Position numbers and translations under genes: made by a program. A DNA stretch of 14,899 bases. It comes from an uncultured Odoribacter sp. (lineage in GTDB: Bacteria; Bacteroidota; Bacteroidia; Bacteroidales; Marinifilaceae). Shown here piece by piece: positions 6,618 through 13,894 of the stretch (the stretch's first letter is position 1; each line of letters opens with the position of its first letter). The notes beneath the pieces were generated by a model. It worked only from the letters and a program-made list of their open reading frames with translations, was not told the DNA's origin and did no database searches. The stretch is from NCBI GenBank assembly GCA_905193145.1, contig CAJJNP010000068.1, forward strand, positions 1-14,899. The letters run 5' to 3'.

Positions 6618-7760
6618 ATGGCAGAAAAAAGAGATTACTACGAAGTTCTTGGTGTGTCTAGAAATGCAGAAGCCGCAGAAATTAAAAAGGCTTATCGTAA
6701 ATTGGCACTACAATATCATCCTGATAAAAATCCAGGAAATAAAGAAGCAGAGGAAAAATTTAAAGAGGCTGCAGAAGCGTATGATGTGTTAAGTAATGAA
6801 GAGAAAAGGAGACGATATGACCAATTTGGGCATGCAGGTTTAGGTGGAGCTGGTGGTTTTGGAGGGGGGGGGATGAGTATGGATGATATTTTTTCTCATT
6901 TTGGAGATATTTTTGGGAGCTTTGGTGGTTTTGGCGGTTTTGGAGGAGGGCGTTCAGCTCGCCGTGTGAATCGAGGAACAAATCTGCGTGTAAAGGTAAA
7001 ACTGACCTTAGAAGAAGTTGCAACCGGGGTGGAGAAGAAAATTAAAGTGAAGAAGTATGTTGCAGATGACCATTGTCATGGCACAGGAGCTAAAAATGGA
7101 ACTTCTTTTTCTACGTGTTCTACGTGTCATGGCACAGGACAGGTAACGAGAGTTCAGCAGACTATTTTGGGTGCTATGCAAACAACTTCAACATGTCCGA
7201 CTTGTGGAGGAGAAGGTAAAATAATAAATGAAAAGTGTGAGCATTGTAATGGAGAGGGGGTACAATTGTCAGAAGAGGTGATTACATTGAATATTCCTGC
7301 GGGTGTTTCTGATGGAATGCAATTGTCTTTGGCGGGTAAAGGTAATGCAGCACGTCGTGGAGGAGTGAATGGAGATTTAATTGTGCTGATAGAAGAAGTG
7401 GAGCATCAAGATTTAGTAAGGGATGGTAACGATTTGTTGTATAATACTTTTATTAGTTATCCTGATGCTGTTTTAGGGACATCTGTAGAAATTCCGACTC
7501 TGGAAGGAAAGGTGAAGGTAAAAATAGATGCAGGAACGCAACCGGGTAAAATATTACGTTTAAAAGCTAAAGGTATTCCTGATGTAAATGGCTATGGAAA
7601 AGGTGACTTGTTGATAAAAGTGAATGTATGGATTCCAAAGAATCTTTCTAAGGAAGATAAAAAAATAGTAGAAGAATTGAGGGAACGCTCTTTTGTGAAT
7701 CCTTCTGCTGGAGAAAATAAAAAAGGTTTTTTCCGAAAAATGAAAGATTTCTTTGAATAA
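6618..7760 (+). CDS. dnaJ: Chaperone DnaJ (Hsp40), type I, with altered first zinc motif
   Basis: DnaJ delivers unfolded clients to DnaK and stimulates its ATPase. The protein has 380 residues with the full type I layout: J domain 1-70 with HPD at 34-36, Gly/Phe-rich linker about 71-112, zinc-binding domain about 145-215, and the C-terminal client-binding domains ending '[11 protein letters not shown]'. Three of the four CxxCxGxG motifs are intact: C167-STC170-HGTG, C193-PTC196-GGEG and C207-EHC210-NGEG. The first reads D150-DHC153-HGTG, so its leading cysteine is Asp (GAT at 7065-7067). Motifs 1 and 4 make zinc centre I, which would be three Cys plus at most an Asp. It lies 16 bases after grpE and 11 before oxyR. 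Confidence 0.97.
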   Translation: MAEKRDYYEVLGVSRNAEAAEIKKAYRKLALQYHPDKNPGNKEAEEKFKEAAEAYDVLSNEEKRRRYDQFGHAGLGGAGGFGGGGMSMDDIFSHFGDIFGSFGGFGGFGGGRSARRVNRGTNLRVKVKLTLEEVATGVEKKIKVKKYVADDHCHGTGAKNGTSFSTCSTCHGTGQVTRVQQTILGAMQTTSTCPTCGGEGKIINEKCEHCNGEGVQLSEEVITLNIPAGVSDGMQLSLAGKGNAARRGGVNGDLIVLIEEVEHQDLVRDGNDLLYNTFISYPDAVLGTSVEIPTLEGKVKVKIDAGTQPGKILRLKAKGIPDVNGYGKGDLLIKVNVWIPKNLSKEDKKIVEELRERSFVNPSAGENKKGFFRKMKDFFE

Positions 7761-7771
7761 TAGCCAGAAGA

Positions 7772-8716
7772 ATGATAACTCTAACTCAACTAGAATATAT
7801 TGTAGCAATTGATGAGTATCGTCATTTTGCGACTGCTGCGGAGAAATGTTTTGTTACTCAGCCGACTTTGAGTATGCAGATAAAAAAAATGGAAGACGAG
7901 TTGGGGGTGATAATATTTGATCGTTCTCGCCAGCCTGTCGTTCCGACAGATATAGGTGCAAAACTTATAGAGCAAGCTCGACTAACGTTGGCTTCATCAG
8001 AACGGATGAAAGAGATAATAAAAGAAGAGCAGCAGAAGGTTGAGGGAGAGTTAAGAATAGGAATAATTCCAACTTTAGCACCTTATTTATTGCCATTGTT
8101 TATAGGTCAATTCACTAAAATATATCCAGGTATAACGGTTGAGGTAGAAGAAGTTGTGTCAGAAGAAATTATTCGTAGGTTGAAACATGACTTATTGGAT
8201 GTTGGGCTTTTTGTCACTCCATATGGCGATGAAAAAATAGTGGAACGTCCAATTTTTTATGAAGAAATGTTAGTGTATGCACATCCAGATCATTCTTTAC
8301 TGAGGCAGAAAGAAATTCGTTTAAGAGATATTGAATCTTCAGAAATTTGGATGTTGGGTGCAGGTCATTGTTTTCGTAGTCAAGTAGTAAATCTTTGTGG
8401 TTTTTCTGTTCATGCTCAAAAAAAATTACCATTTCGTTTTGAGAGTAGTTCATTAGAAACGTTGATGCGTATTGTAGATGTTGAGGGTGGATTTACTTTA
8501 ATTCCAGAATTGGCGTTGCAATATATGTCAGAAAAAATGAAGCTACAAGTTCGTTCATTTATACATGAAAAGCCTTTGCGAGAAGTTAGTGTGATTTATT
8601 CTCGGTATTATGCTAAACAGCGATTGATTAATTTGCTGTGTGATGAAATTGGTAAAATCGTACCTTCTAAAATGTTAAATCCCAATCGTGGTATGGTAGT
8701 TGAGTGGAAAAGGTAA
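7772..8716 (+). CDS. oxyR: LysR-family peroxide-sensing regulator OxyR
   Basis: OxyR senses hydrogen peroxide by forming an internal disulfide and then activates peroxide-defence genes. The protein has 314 residues. Residues 1-60 are the LysR winged helix-turn-helix ('FATAAEKCFVTQPTLSMQIKK' in part, 'LGVIIFDRSRQPVVPT'), and 90-300 the periplasmic-binding-like sensor domain. The decisive feature is C200-FRSQVVNL-C209: two cysteines nine positions apart within 'GAGHC...LCG', matching the redox pair C199/C208 of E. coli OxyR in place and context. It begins 11 bases after dnaJ with no terminator or promoter between, so it looks like the third gene of the grpE-dnaJ operon. An AT-rich hairpin with a T-rich tail at 8794-8817 probably ends the unit. 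Confidence 0.92.
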   Translation: MITLTQLEYIVAIDEYRHFATAAEKCFVTQPTLSMQIKKMEDELGVIIFDRSRQPVVPTDIGAKLIEQARLTLASSERMKEIIKEEQQKVEGELRIGIIPTLAPYLLPLFIGQFTKIYPGITVEVEEVVSEEIIRRLKHDLLDVGLFVTPYGDEKIVERPIFYEEMLVYAHPDHSLLRQKEIRLRDIESSEIWMLGAGHCFRSQVVNLCGFSVHAQKKLPFRFESSSLETLMRIVDVEGGFTLIPELALQYMSEKMKLQVRSFIHEKPLREVSVIYSRYYAKQRLINLLCDEIGKIVPSKMLNPNRGMVVEWKR

Positions 8717-8793
8717 CTGATATTGTAATATTAGAGTAATATTGATGGATATTAAGATATAAAACTAATTAGAAGTAGTTTTAAAACAATACT

Positions 8794-8817
8794 AAATATT
8801 GGGGCAATATTTTATTC
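8794..8817 (+). terminator. Probable terminator after oxyR
   Basis: AAATATTG (8794-8801) pairs with CAATATTT (8805-8812) around a GGG loop and is followed by T-rich sequence. The stem is complete but AT-rich, so it is weak. A second 8-bp hairpin (8760-8767 with 8776-8783, 8-base loop) stands just upstream. Confidence 0.5.
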
Positions 8818-8861
8818 TGGTGTAGTTATTCGATTAGCATTCAAGAGGTTTGTATGAAAAT

Positions 8862-8885
8862 TGCATATGTTTGACAAAATATGCA
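8862..8885. promoter_or_regulatory. ppa promoter element inside an operator-like dyad
   Basis: TATGTTTG at 8866-8873 is a full match to the -7 consensus TAnnTTTG; the RNA would start near 8880 with a leader of about 77 bases. I see no matching TTTG at -33. The inverted repeat TGCATAT (8862-8868) / ATATGCA (8879-8885), spaced by 10 bases, brackets this box and the likely start point, the usual place for a repressor site. The regulator is unknown. Confidence 0.4.
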
Positions 8886-8901
8886 TAAAAAATTTTTTAT
8901 G
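8884..8901. repeat. 18-bp perfect palindrome in the ppa leader
   Basis: CATAAAAAATTTTTTATG equals its own reverse complement. It lies directly after the dyad at 8862-8885 and about 55 bases before the ppa ATG. It could be a protein-binding site or a rigid A-tract; with no loop it would form only a weak RNA hairpin. Confidence 0.5.
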
Positions 8902-8956
8902 TTTAAGTAGAAAGATAATTTAGACACACAAAACATATTTATAATACTTATTGATT

Positions 8957-9634
8957 ATGGGAAATAAGATTAATGATCCGATAGCGCGTTTAATGGGATT
9001 GCGTTATAAATCGCATCCTTGGCATGGTATTGAAGTTGGTGACGAAGCACCAGAAGTCATAACAGCTTTTATAGAGATGGTTCCGACGGATACCGTAAAA
9101 TATGAACTAGATAAAGTTTGTGGGTATATAAAGATCGATAGACCTCAAAAATACTCTAATGTTGTACCGGCGCTTTATGGATTTATTCCTCAGAGTTATT
9201 GTGGCGATTTAGTGGCAGAATATGCCATGCAACAGAGTAAACGCACTGATATCAAAGGTGATAGTGACCCATTGGATATCTGTATCTTAACAGAACGTAC
9301 GATTGCTCATGGAGATATTATAGCCCGAGTACGTCCTATTGGTGGTTTTCGAATGTTTGATGGAAATGAAGCTGATGATAAGATTATTGCTGTTTTGAAG
9401 CATGATGCAACCTATAATGTTTATAATGAGATTTCTGAATTACCTCATATTGTTGTTGACCGTTTGAAACATTATTTTTTGACATATAAAGATATGCCTG
9501 GAGAGGAAGGACAAAAAAAAGTTGAGATTACCCATGTATATGGTCGTGAAGAAGCTTATGAAGTGATTAGTCGTTCTCTTGAGGATTATAAAAATCATTT
9601 TGCTGGTTTGGATGATATTTTGAGCAGGGTTTAA
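8957..9634 (+). CDS. ppa: Inorganic pyrophosphatase, family I
   Basis: Ppa splits cytoplasmic pyrophosphate to two phosphates using Mg2+, pulling nucleic-acid and activation reactions forward. From ATG 8957 the protein has 225 residues, longer than the about 175 of E. coli but of the extended bacterial type. Active-site motifs are present: 'KYELDK' (48-53), 'YGFIPQSYCGD' (74-84), the signature D102-S-D-P-L-D107, and 'DDKIIAV' further on. The frame can be extended two codons to a TTG, but the ATG is preferred. Its last codons form one arm of its own terminator at 9622. It is a single gene, preceded by a 240-base gap that contains the dyad and palindrome described separately. Confidence 0.95.
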   Translation: MGNKINDPIARLMGLRYKSHPWHGIEVGDEAPEVITAFIEMVPTDTVKYELDKVCGYIKIDRPQKYSNVVPALYGFIPQSYCGDLVAEYAMQQSKRTDIKGDSDPLDICILTERTIAHGDIIARVRPIGGFRMFDGNEADDKIIAVLKHDATYNVYNEISELPHIVVDRLKHYFLTYKDMPGEEGQKKVEITHVYGREEAYEVISRSLEDYKNHFAGLDDILSRV

Positions 9635-9648
9635 TCCTGCTCTTTTTT
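9622..9648 (+). terminator. Intrinsic terminator overlapping the ends of ppa and yifB
   Basis: GAGCAGG (9622-9628) pairs with CCTGCTC (9636-9642) around a 7-base loop, followed by six T (9643-9648). The left arm and loop hold the last ppa codons and stop codon; the last two T belong to the yifB stop codon on the other strand. Only the plus-strand RNA has a U-run, so it serves ppa. Confidence 0.88.
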
Positions 9649-11182
9649 AATGCATTCCCCAGTTCTCTTTATCAAGAGAACGGTATTGTATCGCTTCTGC
9701 TATATGTTGAGGTGTTATTTCAGGACTATCAGCAAGATCTGCAATAGTACGTGATAGTTTTATGATTCGATCATAGGCACGAGCTGACAGACCAAATTTT
9801 TGCATAGCTAGTTTTAAGAGGCTAATACATTGATTATTTAAGGGGCAGAATTTTTTAATCAACGCTGGGTTCATTTGTGCATTGCAGTGAATGCCAGGAT
9901 AATTTTTGAAACGATTTGTTTGAATATTACGTGCTGCAATAACACGTTGGCGAATAATGTCACTGGATTCTGCATCTTGTTTTCCTGTTATTTTTTCTAA
10001 TTCGACAGGTACTACTTCTAGATGTATATCAATTCTATCAAGCAGGGGACCAGAAATTTTTGACATATAACGGTGTATGCTACTAGCTGTACAACTACAT
10101 TCCTTTGTGGGATGATTATAGTAGCCACATGGACATGGATTCATTGATGCTACAAGCATAAAATTAGCAGGATAATCAACAGAATAGCGAGCTCTACTGA
10201 CTGTTATTTTGCGATCTTCTAGAGGTTGGCGCATAACCTCTAAAACAGTTCTCTGGAACTCTGTTAGTTCGTCTAAAAACAGCACTCCATTAGTTGCCAA
10301 TGAGATTTCTCCTGGACGTGGATAGGCTCCTCCTCCAATTAGAGCAATGCCGGATATTGTATGATGAGGTGCTCTAAATGGTCTATTGGTGATAAGTGGG
10401 CAATTACGAGATAATTGACCTGCAACAGAATGAATTTTTGTCGTTTCTAGAGATTCTTCTATGGTCATAGGAGGAAGAATTCCTGGTAAACGTCTTGCTA
10501 GCATTGTTTTACCAGAACCTGGGGCTCCTATCATGATGACATTGTGCATACCTGCAGCAGCAACTTCTAATGCTCGCTTTACATTTTCTTGGCCTTTTAC
10601 ATCTTTGAAATCGTAAAATGTATAATCTTCCGCTTGATTTGATGTAGAGGAGAATGCTATAGGTTGTTTGTGTTGAGGATTCTTAATGAATTCAATAACT
10701 TCATGTATATGGGAAAAACCATAAACTTGGAGTCCATTGACAACAGCGGCTTCATTTGCATTTGCGATTGGTAGGATGATTTTTTGAAATCCCTCATCAT
10801 GGGCATTAATCGCAATAGGTAATACTCCTTTGACCGGCATTAAACTGCCATCTAATGATAATTCTCCTAAAATAATATATTTTCCCCAATCATTAAATGT
10901 TAATTGTTCATTAGCGGCCATAATGCCAAGTGCTAATGGTAGGTCATAAGAAGAACCTTCTTTTTTTACATCAGCAGGGGCCATATTGATAATAACTCTT
11001 TTACCCGGTATGCGACTGCCTATTTCTCTAAGTGCAGAATCAATGCGTTGTTGACTTTCTTTTACAGCATTGTCTGGCAACCCGACTATAATGAATTTTG
11101 CTCCGTTTAATATATTGACTTCAAGAGTGATTGTTGTAGCCTCAATACCATTGACAGCTCCACTATATATCTTTACAAGCAT
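9647..11182 (-). CDS. yifB: YifB/ComM-family Mg-chelatase-like AAA+ ATPase
   Basis: A 511-residue member of the YifB/ComM family. ComM of Haemophilus and Vibrio is a hexameric helicase that promotes branch migration during natural transformation; the role in Bacteroidota has not been shown, so that function is inferred from the family. Residues 1-165 form the N-terminal Lon-protease-like (ChlI) domain ('GLPDNAVKESQQRIDSAL', 'NMAPADVKKEGSSYDLPLAL'). Residues about 190-400 form the AAA+ core: Walker A G219-APGSGKT226, Walker B 'LFLDE' (301-305), and 'GPLLDRIDIH' (378-387). Cysteines C350-P-C and C362-S-C form a small zinc-like cluster typical of the family. The C-terminal Mg-chelatase domain ends 'AEAIQYRSLDKENWG'. 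It follows lpxH by 73 bases and may have its own promoter at 11237. Confidence 0.94.
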   Translation of the reverse strand: MLVKIYSGAVNGIEATTITLEVNILNGAKFIIVGLPDNAVKESQQRIDSALREIGSRIPGKRVIINMAPADVKKEGSSYDLPLALGIMAANEQLTFNDWGKYIILGELSLDGSLMPVKGVLPIAINAHDEGFQKIILPIANANEAAVVNGLQVYGFSHIHEVIEFIKNPQHKQPIAFSSTSNQAEDYTFYDFKDVKGQENVKRALEVAAAGMHNVIMIGAPGSGKTMLARRLPGILPPMTIEESLETTKIHSVAGQLSRNCPLITNRPFRAPHHTISGIALIGGGAYPRPGEISLATNGVLFLDELTEFQRTVLEVMRQPLEDRKITVSRARYSVDYPANFMLVASMNPCPCGYYNHPTKECSCTASSIHRYMSKISGPLLDRIDIHLEVVPVELEKITGKQDAESSDIIRQRVIAARNIQTNRFKNYPGIHCNAQMNPALIKKFCPLNNQCISLLKLAMQKFGLSARAYDRIIKLSRTIADLADSPEITPQHIAEAIQYRSLDKENWGMH

Positions 11183-11196
11183 AATATTTAAATATT
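11183..11196. repeat. 14-bp AT palindrome touching the yifB start codon
   Basis: AATATTTAAATATT is a perfect palindrome occupying the 14 bases immediately 5' of the yifB ATG. It may be chance in AT-rich leader DNA, or it may keep the translation start region weakly structured. Confidence 0.35.
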
Positions 11197-11236
11197 GAAT
11201 TACAAAGTGAAAGTTACAATATATTCATAAGTAATA

Positions 11237-11244
11237 CAAATCTA
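11237..11244 (-). promoter_or_regulatory. Putative -7 element for yifB
   Basis: On the minus strand the sequence reads TAGATTTG, a full match to TAnnTTTG. The RNA would start near 11231, about 48 bases before the yifB ATG. No TTTG is seen at -33, where the lpxH coding end lies. Confidence 0.4.
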
Positions 11245-11255
11245 AATTATGAGAA

Positions 11256-12056
11256 TTATTGATATGTTTTTAAATATACTTGCTCCCCGTCAAAAGTGGC
11301 ATAAGTGTAATAAGTTATCCAATCACCTGTATTAATGTATTTAGAGTTAGAATTGAGAGATAAATCTATGGGTAGATGTCTATGTCCAAAAATAAAGTAA
11401 TCAAAGTGTTTTTGTTGAAGCACTTGTTTACAAAAGCGAACGATTTCTTCTTGTTCATCTCCTCGATATAAATCCGCTTCAATTTTACCATTTTCTAAGC
11501 GAGAATGAGAAGACCATTTTTGGGCTAACGCAATTCCTAAGTCAGGATGTACCCATCGGAAGCAACGTTGGAGAAAGCGATTGTGAAAGATATTGTATAA
11601 GAATAAGTAGCCTTTATCTTTGGGATTTAAGGCATCTCCATGTCCTAATAAAAAATGTTTGTTGTGTATTTGAAATGCTTGGTTGTGAGTGTGTAATGTG
11701 ATTCCACATTCTTGTGGTAGATAGTCAAAAACCCAAATGTCATGGTTGCCGGTGAAAAAGTGGACAGGAATTCCAGAATCTGTGAATTCACATATTTTGG
11801 ATAAAAAGCGGATATGTCCTTTAGGAACGGCATGTTTATATTCAAACCAAAAATCGAAAATATCCCCTAATAGGAAGAGGGCTCCGCAGTTAGGACGTAT
11901 TTTTTCAAGCCACATTATAAGATGTTGCTCTCTTGCCGTATTGTTTTTCAGTGTTGAAGCTCCCAAATGTATATCGGAAAGAAAATAAATTTTCTTTCCG
12001 ATAGGGAGTGTTAATATATTTTCCTGTGTTGGAATTATTAAATTATTGTTGCTCAC
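11256..12056 (-). CDS. lpxH: UDP-2,3-diacylglucosamine diphosphatase
   Basis: LpxH hydrolyses UDP-2,3-diacylglucosamine to lipid X and UMP, the fourth step of lipid A synthesis at the inner face of the cytoplasmic membrane. The protein has 266 residues and a calcineurin-like metallophosphatase fold with every metal-binding motif: D28-I-H30, G64-DIFDFW70, G103-NHD106, G138-HGD141 and G224-HRH227. The 'FDFWFEY' after the second motif and the basic helix region (158-190) are typical of LpxH rather than of general phosphodiesterases. The start codon is GTG at 12056, just three bases after the stop of the upstream lipoprotein gene, so the two are almost certainly co-transcribed and perhaps translationally coupled. 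No better ATG exists before the first metal motif. Confidence 0.93.
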   Translation of the reverse strand: MSNNNLIIPTQENILTLPIGKKIYFLSDIHLGASTLKNNTAREQHLIMWLEKIRPNCGALFLLGDIFDFWFEYKHAVPKGHIRFLSKICEFTDSGIPVHFFTGNHDIWVFDYLPQECGITLHTHNQAFQIHNKHFLLGHGDALNPKDKGYLFLYNIFHNRFLQRCFRWVHPDLGIALAQKWSSHSRLENGKIEADLYRGDEQEEIVRFCKQVLQQKHFDYFIFGHRHLPIDLSLNSNSKYINTGDWITYYTYATFDGEQVYLKTYQ

Positions 12057-12059
12057 GGG

Positions 12060-13217
12060 TTATTTCATCAAATCGTTCAATCGCTCTTCTAAGCGTCTTC
12101 CTGTTAGATTTTTACCAACAATCTCAAATTTAGGATTGATGATGTAATTGGCTGGAATATTTTGAATATTCCAAGTTTGTGCAATACGGCTTCTGAGTCC
12201 TTGTGGATCACGGACACATATCCAATTGATGTTTTCTTGTTGGACTAATCGTTCCCAAAGAGCTTGATTTTCATCAAGACATACTTGGTATATTTGCAAT
12301 CCTTTATTTTTGAATTTTTGATATACAGTCTTCATTTCATTGATATATGCACTGCTTTCTTTTGCAGCCAAAAGAGTGAAATCTAATATTATATATTTCC
12401 CTTTTAGCGAACTTAATGCAATTGTGTCTTGTTTGCTGTTGGGTAAATTGATTTCGGGAAGCGTATTCTCTGAATTTTCAATGAGTTGTCTGATTCGTTC
12501 GTTTTGAAATCCTTTTGCAATTTGTTCCAGGTGTTTTAAAATTGCTTTTGTATATTGTGATTCAGGGTACATAGCCTTTAATGATGAAGCTACAATCTTA
12601 AATGAATGTAAATCTTCGGTAGGAGTAAGAATGAAATTGTCTTTGTCGAATTTTTGATAAAGAGCATAATATGAGGCTGGAGAAACTGCATGTTTTAATA
12701 TAAAGTCTTTTGAAAACTTTATTTGTTTATTAATGATAGAATCCCACGTCTGAAGTAAACGGTGCCGTTCTGTATCGTATGTTTTGTCTGCTGCTAAATT
12801 TGTATAGATGTTTCGTAGAGAATCCAATTGGGTGACGGTGTTGTTTAATTGGAAGTTTAGTAATTTGACCCAAAGTGAATTTTCAGATCCATCTACCCAA
12901 TAGTTTTGGCTTAATCCTTTGAATGACCCACTTAGTTCTATATTTTCATCTGCTTCTGCAATAAAAGTGATTGCTTCTCTAGGACCGACTTTAACATTGT
13001 AAAATGTAGGTTGTTCCACAAATGTTTTGAATTTGAATTCTCCATTTTTATTACTTTCTGTGGAATCAATAATTACAGTATTATCAACATTCAGTTGTTC
13101 TAAATAGATTTTTTGCTTACCTGCTTCTTTGATATGTCCAGTGATGTTTACATTGGTTTTATTGCACGAAGCTAATAGAAGCACAATGGCTGCGGAAGAA
13201 ATAATAGTCTTTATCAT
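12060..13217 (-). CDS. Thioredoxin-fold (TlpA-like) lipoprotein lacking the CxxC motif
   Basis: A 385-residue lipoprotein: signal peptide 1-17 with lipobox L15-A-S-C18. Residues about 22-115 resemble the DUF4369 N-terminal domain common in Bacteroidota ('VNITGHIKEAGKQKIYLEQL', 'DSTESNKNGEFKFK'). Residues about 120-250 are helical. Residues about 252-385 form a TlpA/AhpC-type thioredoxin fold ('ALSSLKGKYIILDF', 'IYQVCLDENQALWERLV', 'NIQNIPANYIINP' with the cis-proline at 355). The active-site stretch expected as W-A-S-W-C-x-x-C reads T-L-L-A-A285-K-E-S288, so both catalytic cysteines are gone. The only other cysteines in the mature part are C313 and C334. It cannot work as a normal thiol-disulfide reductase; a binding or structural role in the envelope is more likely. 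lpxH follows three bases downstream. Confidence 0.88.
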   Translation of the reverse strand: MIKTIISSAAIVLLLASCNKTNVNITGHIKEAGKQKIYLEQLNVDNTVIIDSTESNKNGEFKFKTFVEQPTFYNVKVGPREAITFIAEADENIELSGSFKGLSQNYWVDGSENSLWVKLLNFQLNNTVTQLDSLRNIYTNLAADKTYDTERHRLLQTWDSIINKQIKFSKDFILKHAVSPASYYALYQKFDKDNFILTPTEDLHSFKIVASSLKAMYPESQYTKAILKHLEQIAKGFQNERIRQLIENSENTLPEINLPNSKQDTIALSSLKGKYIILDFTLLAAKESSAYINEMKTVYQKFKNKGLQIYQVCLDENQALWERLVQQENINWICVRDPQGLRSRIAQTWNIQNIPANYIINPKFEIVGKNLTGRRLEERLNDLMK

Positions 13218-13256
13218 TTGTTTAAAACAGTATTAGATGATAGATAAATTCAGCAA

Positions 13257-13286
13257 CGAAAATACAATTTTTTTGTATTATGCAAA
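13257..13286 (-). promoter_or_regulatory. Putative promoter of the lipoprotein/lpxH unit
   Basis: On the minus strand, TTTG (13286-13283) is followed after 18 bases by TATTTTCG (13264-13257), one mismatch from TAnnTTTG. The RNA would start near 13251, giving a leader of about 33 bases. An inverted repeat AATACAA (13261-13267) / TTGTATT (13273-13279) lies between the two elements. Confidence 0.35.
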
Positions 13287-13378
13287 AGCATTCTTTGTCT
13301 GCATATGGAATATATTAGAATGTTGTTAAATTTTTGTCAAGAAGGCCCTGTATATTGGTTGAATATTGCTAAAACATA

Positions 13379-13386
13379 TATATTTG
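13379..13386 (+). promoter_or_regulatory. -7 element just before the Cys-rich protein gene
   Basis: TATATTTG is a full match to TAnnTTTG and ends six bases before ATG 13393. A three-of-four -33 match (ATTG, 13354-13357) stands 21 bases upstream. The RNA would start at about the ATG. It also argues that the upstream in-frame TTG at 13366 is not the start. Confidence 0.45.
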
Positions 13387-13392
13387 TCCAAT

Positions 13393-13791
13393 ATGATTAG
13401 AGTGAGCATAAAAATATTCCACTATTTTATCCTATTGATTACAGGGATAGCTCTCATTGGAGTCAATGTTCGGCTTCTACATTGCTGTCATTCAGAAAGT
13501 AGTATTGTAGAAGTGAGAATGATGCCTGATGAAGAGGAGATGCCTTGTAGTGATGATTGTTGCGGAAAAAAGCAGTGTCATACTCATTCACAGCATAATT
13601 TTTATAAAATAACTGACTTTTCTCGGGTTGAACCTAATTTTTATCTTTTGCATATTGTTTGTATTCTGCCACAAATGGTAGAATATGTACCTTTGATATT
13701 AAATGTTTTAAATCAAGCGGTTAAATTAGAAGGCACGAAATCATATCTTGATCCGCCTGCTTGTGCGTTTTTATGTACTTATCTTTGTTAG
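13393..13791 (+). CDS. Small Cys/His-rich exported protein, HYC_CC_PP-like
   Basis: A 132-residue protein. Residues 7-29 are a hydrophobic signal or membrane segment ('IKIFHYFILLITGIALIGV'). Then come H30-C31-C32-H33, an acidic stretch with D-E-E-E, the cluster C52-SDDC56-C57-GKKQC62-H-T-H65, and near the end P121-P-A-C124-x3-C128-x3-C132. The order His-Cys, Cys-Cys, Pro-Pro fits the HYC_CC_PP family, small Bacteroidota proteins known mainly as neighbours of TonB-dependent receptors; here the first motif reads HCC instead of HYC, so it is a diverged member. Ten cysteines and seven histidines suggest soft-metal binding, which is inference. ATG 13393 is preferred to TTG 13366, which lies upstream of the -7 box. 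The receptor gene follows after 103 bases. Confidence 0.75.
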   Translation: MIRVSIKIFHYFILLITGIALIGVNVRLLHCCHSESSIVEVRMMPDEEEMPCSDDCCGKKQCHTHSQHNFYKITDFSRVEPNFYLLHIVCILPQMVEYVPLILNVLNQAVKLEGTKSYLDPPACAFLCTYLC

Positions 13792-13808
13792 CCTATTATT
13801 TTAATAGG
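13792..13808 (+). repeat. Hairpin between the Cys-rich gene and the receptor gene
   Basis: CCTATTA (13792-13798) pairs with TAATAGG (13802-13808) around TTT, directly after the stop codon. No T-run follows, so it is unlikely to terminate fully; it may protect the 3' end or attenuate read-through into the receptor gene. Confidence 0.4.
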
Positions 13809-13894
13809 GTAGTTCTTGCTGCCTATAGAGTGGTGTGGGGTGTTGTAATGACACAAAGAATGTAGATTATATTTTTTAGTATATAGCAATAGAA

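Noticed and set aside
13289..13322. CATTCT-N22-AGAATG inverted repeat between the divergent lipoprotein and Cys-rich genes
   Set aside because: Six-base arms 22 bases apart are expected by chance in this AT-rich region, and they match no known metal-regulator operator.
13366..13392. TTG start for the Cys-rich protein
   Set aside because: A full -7 element (13379-13386) lies inside this stretch, so the RNA would start after it; ATG 13393 leads straight into the hydrophobic segment.
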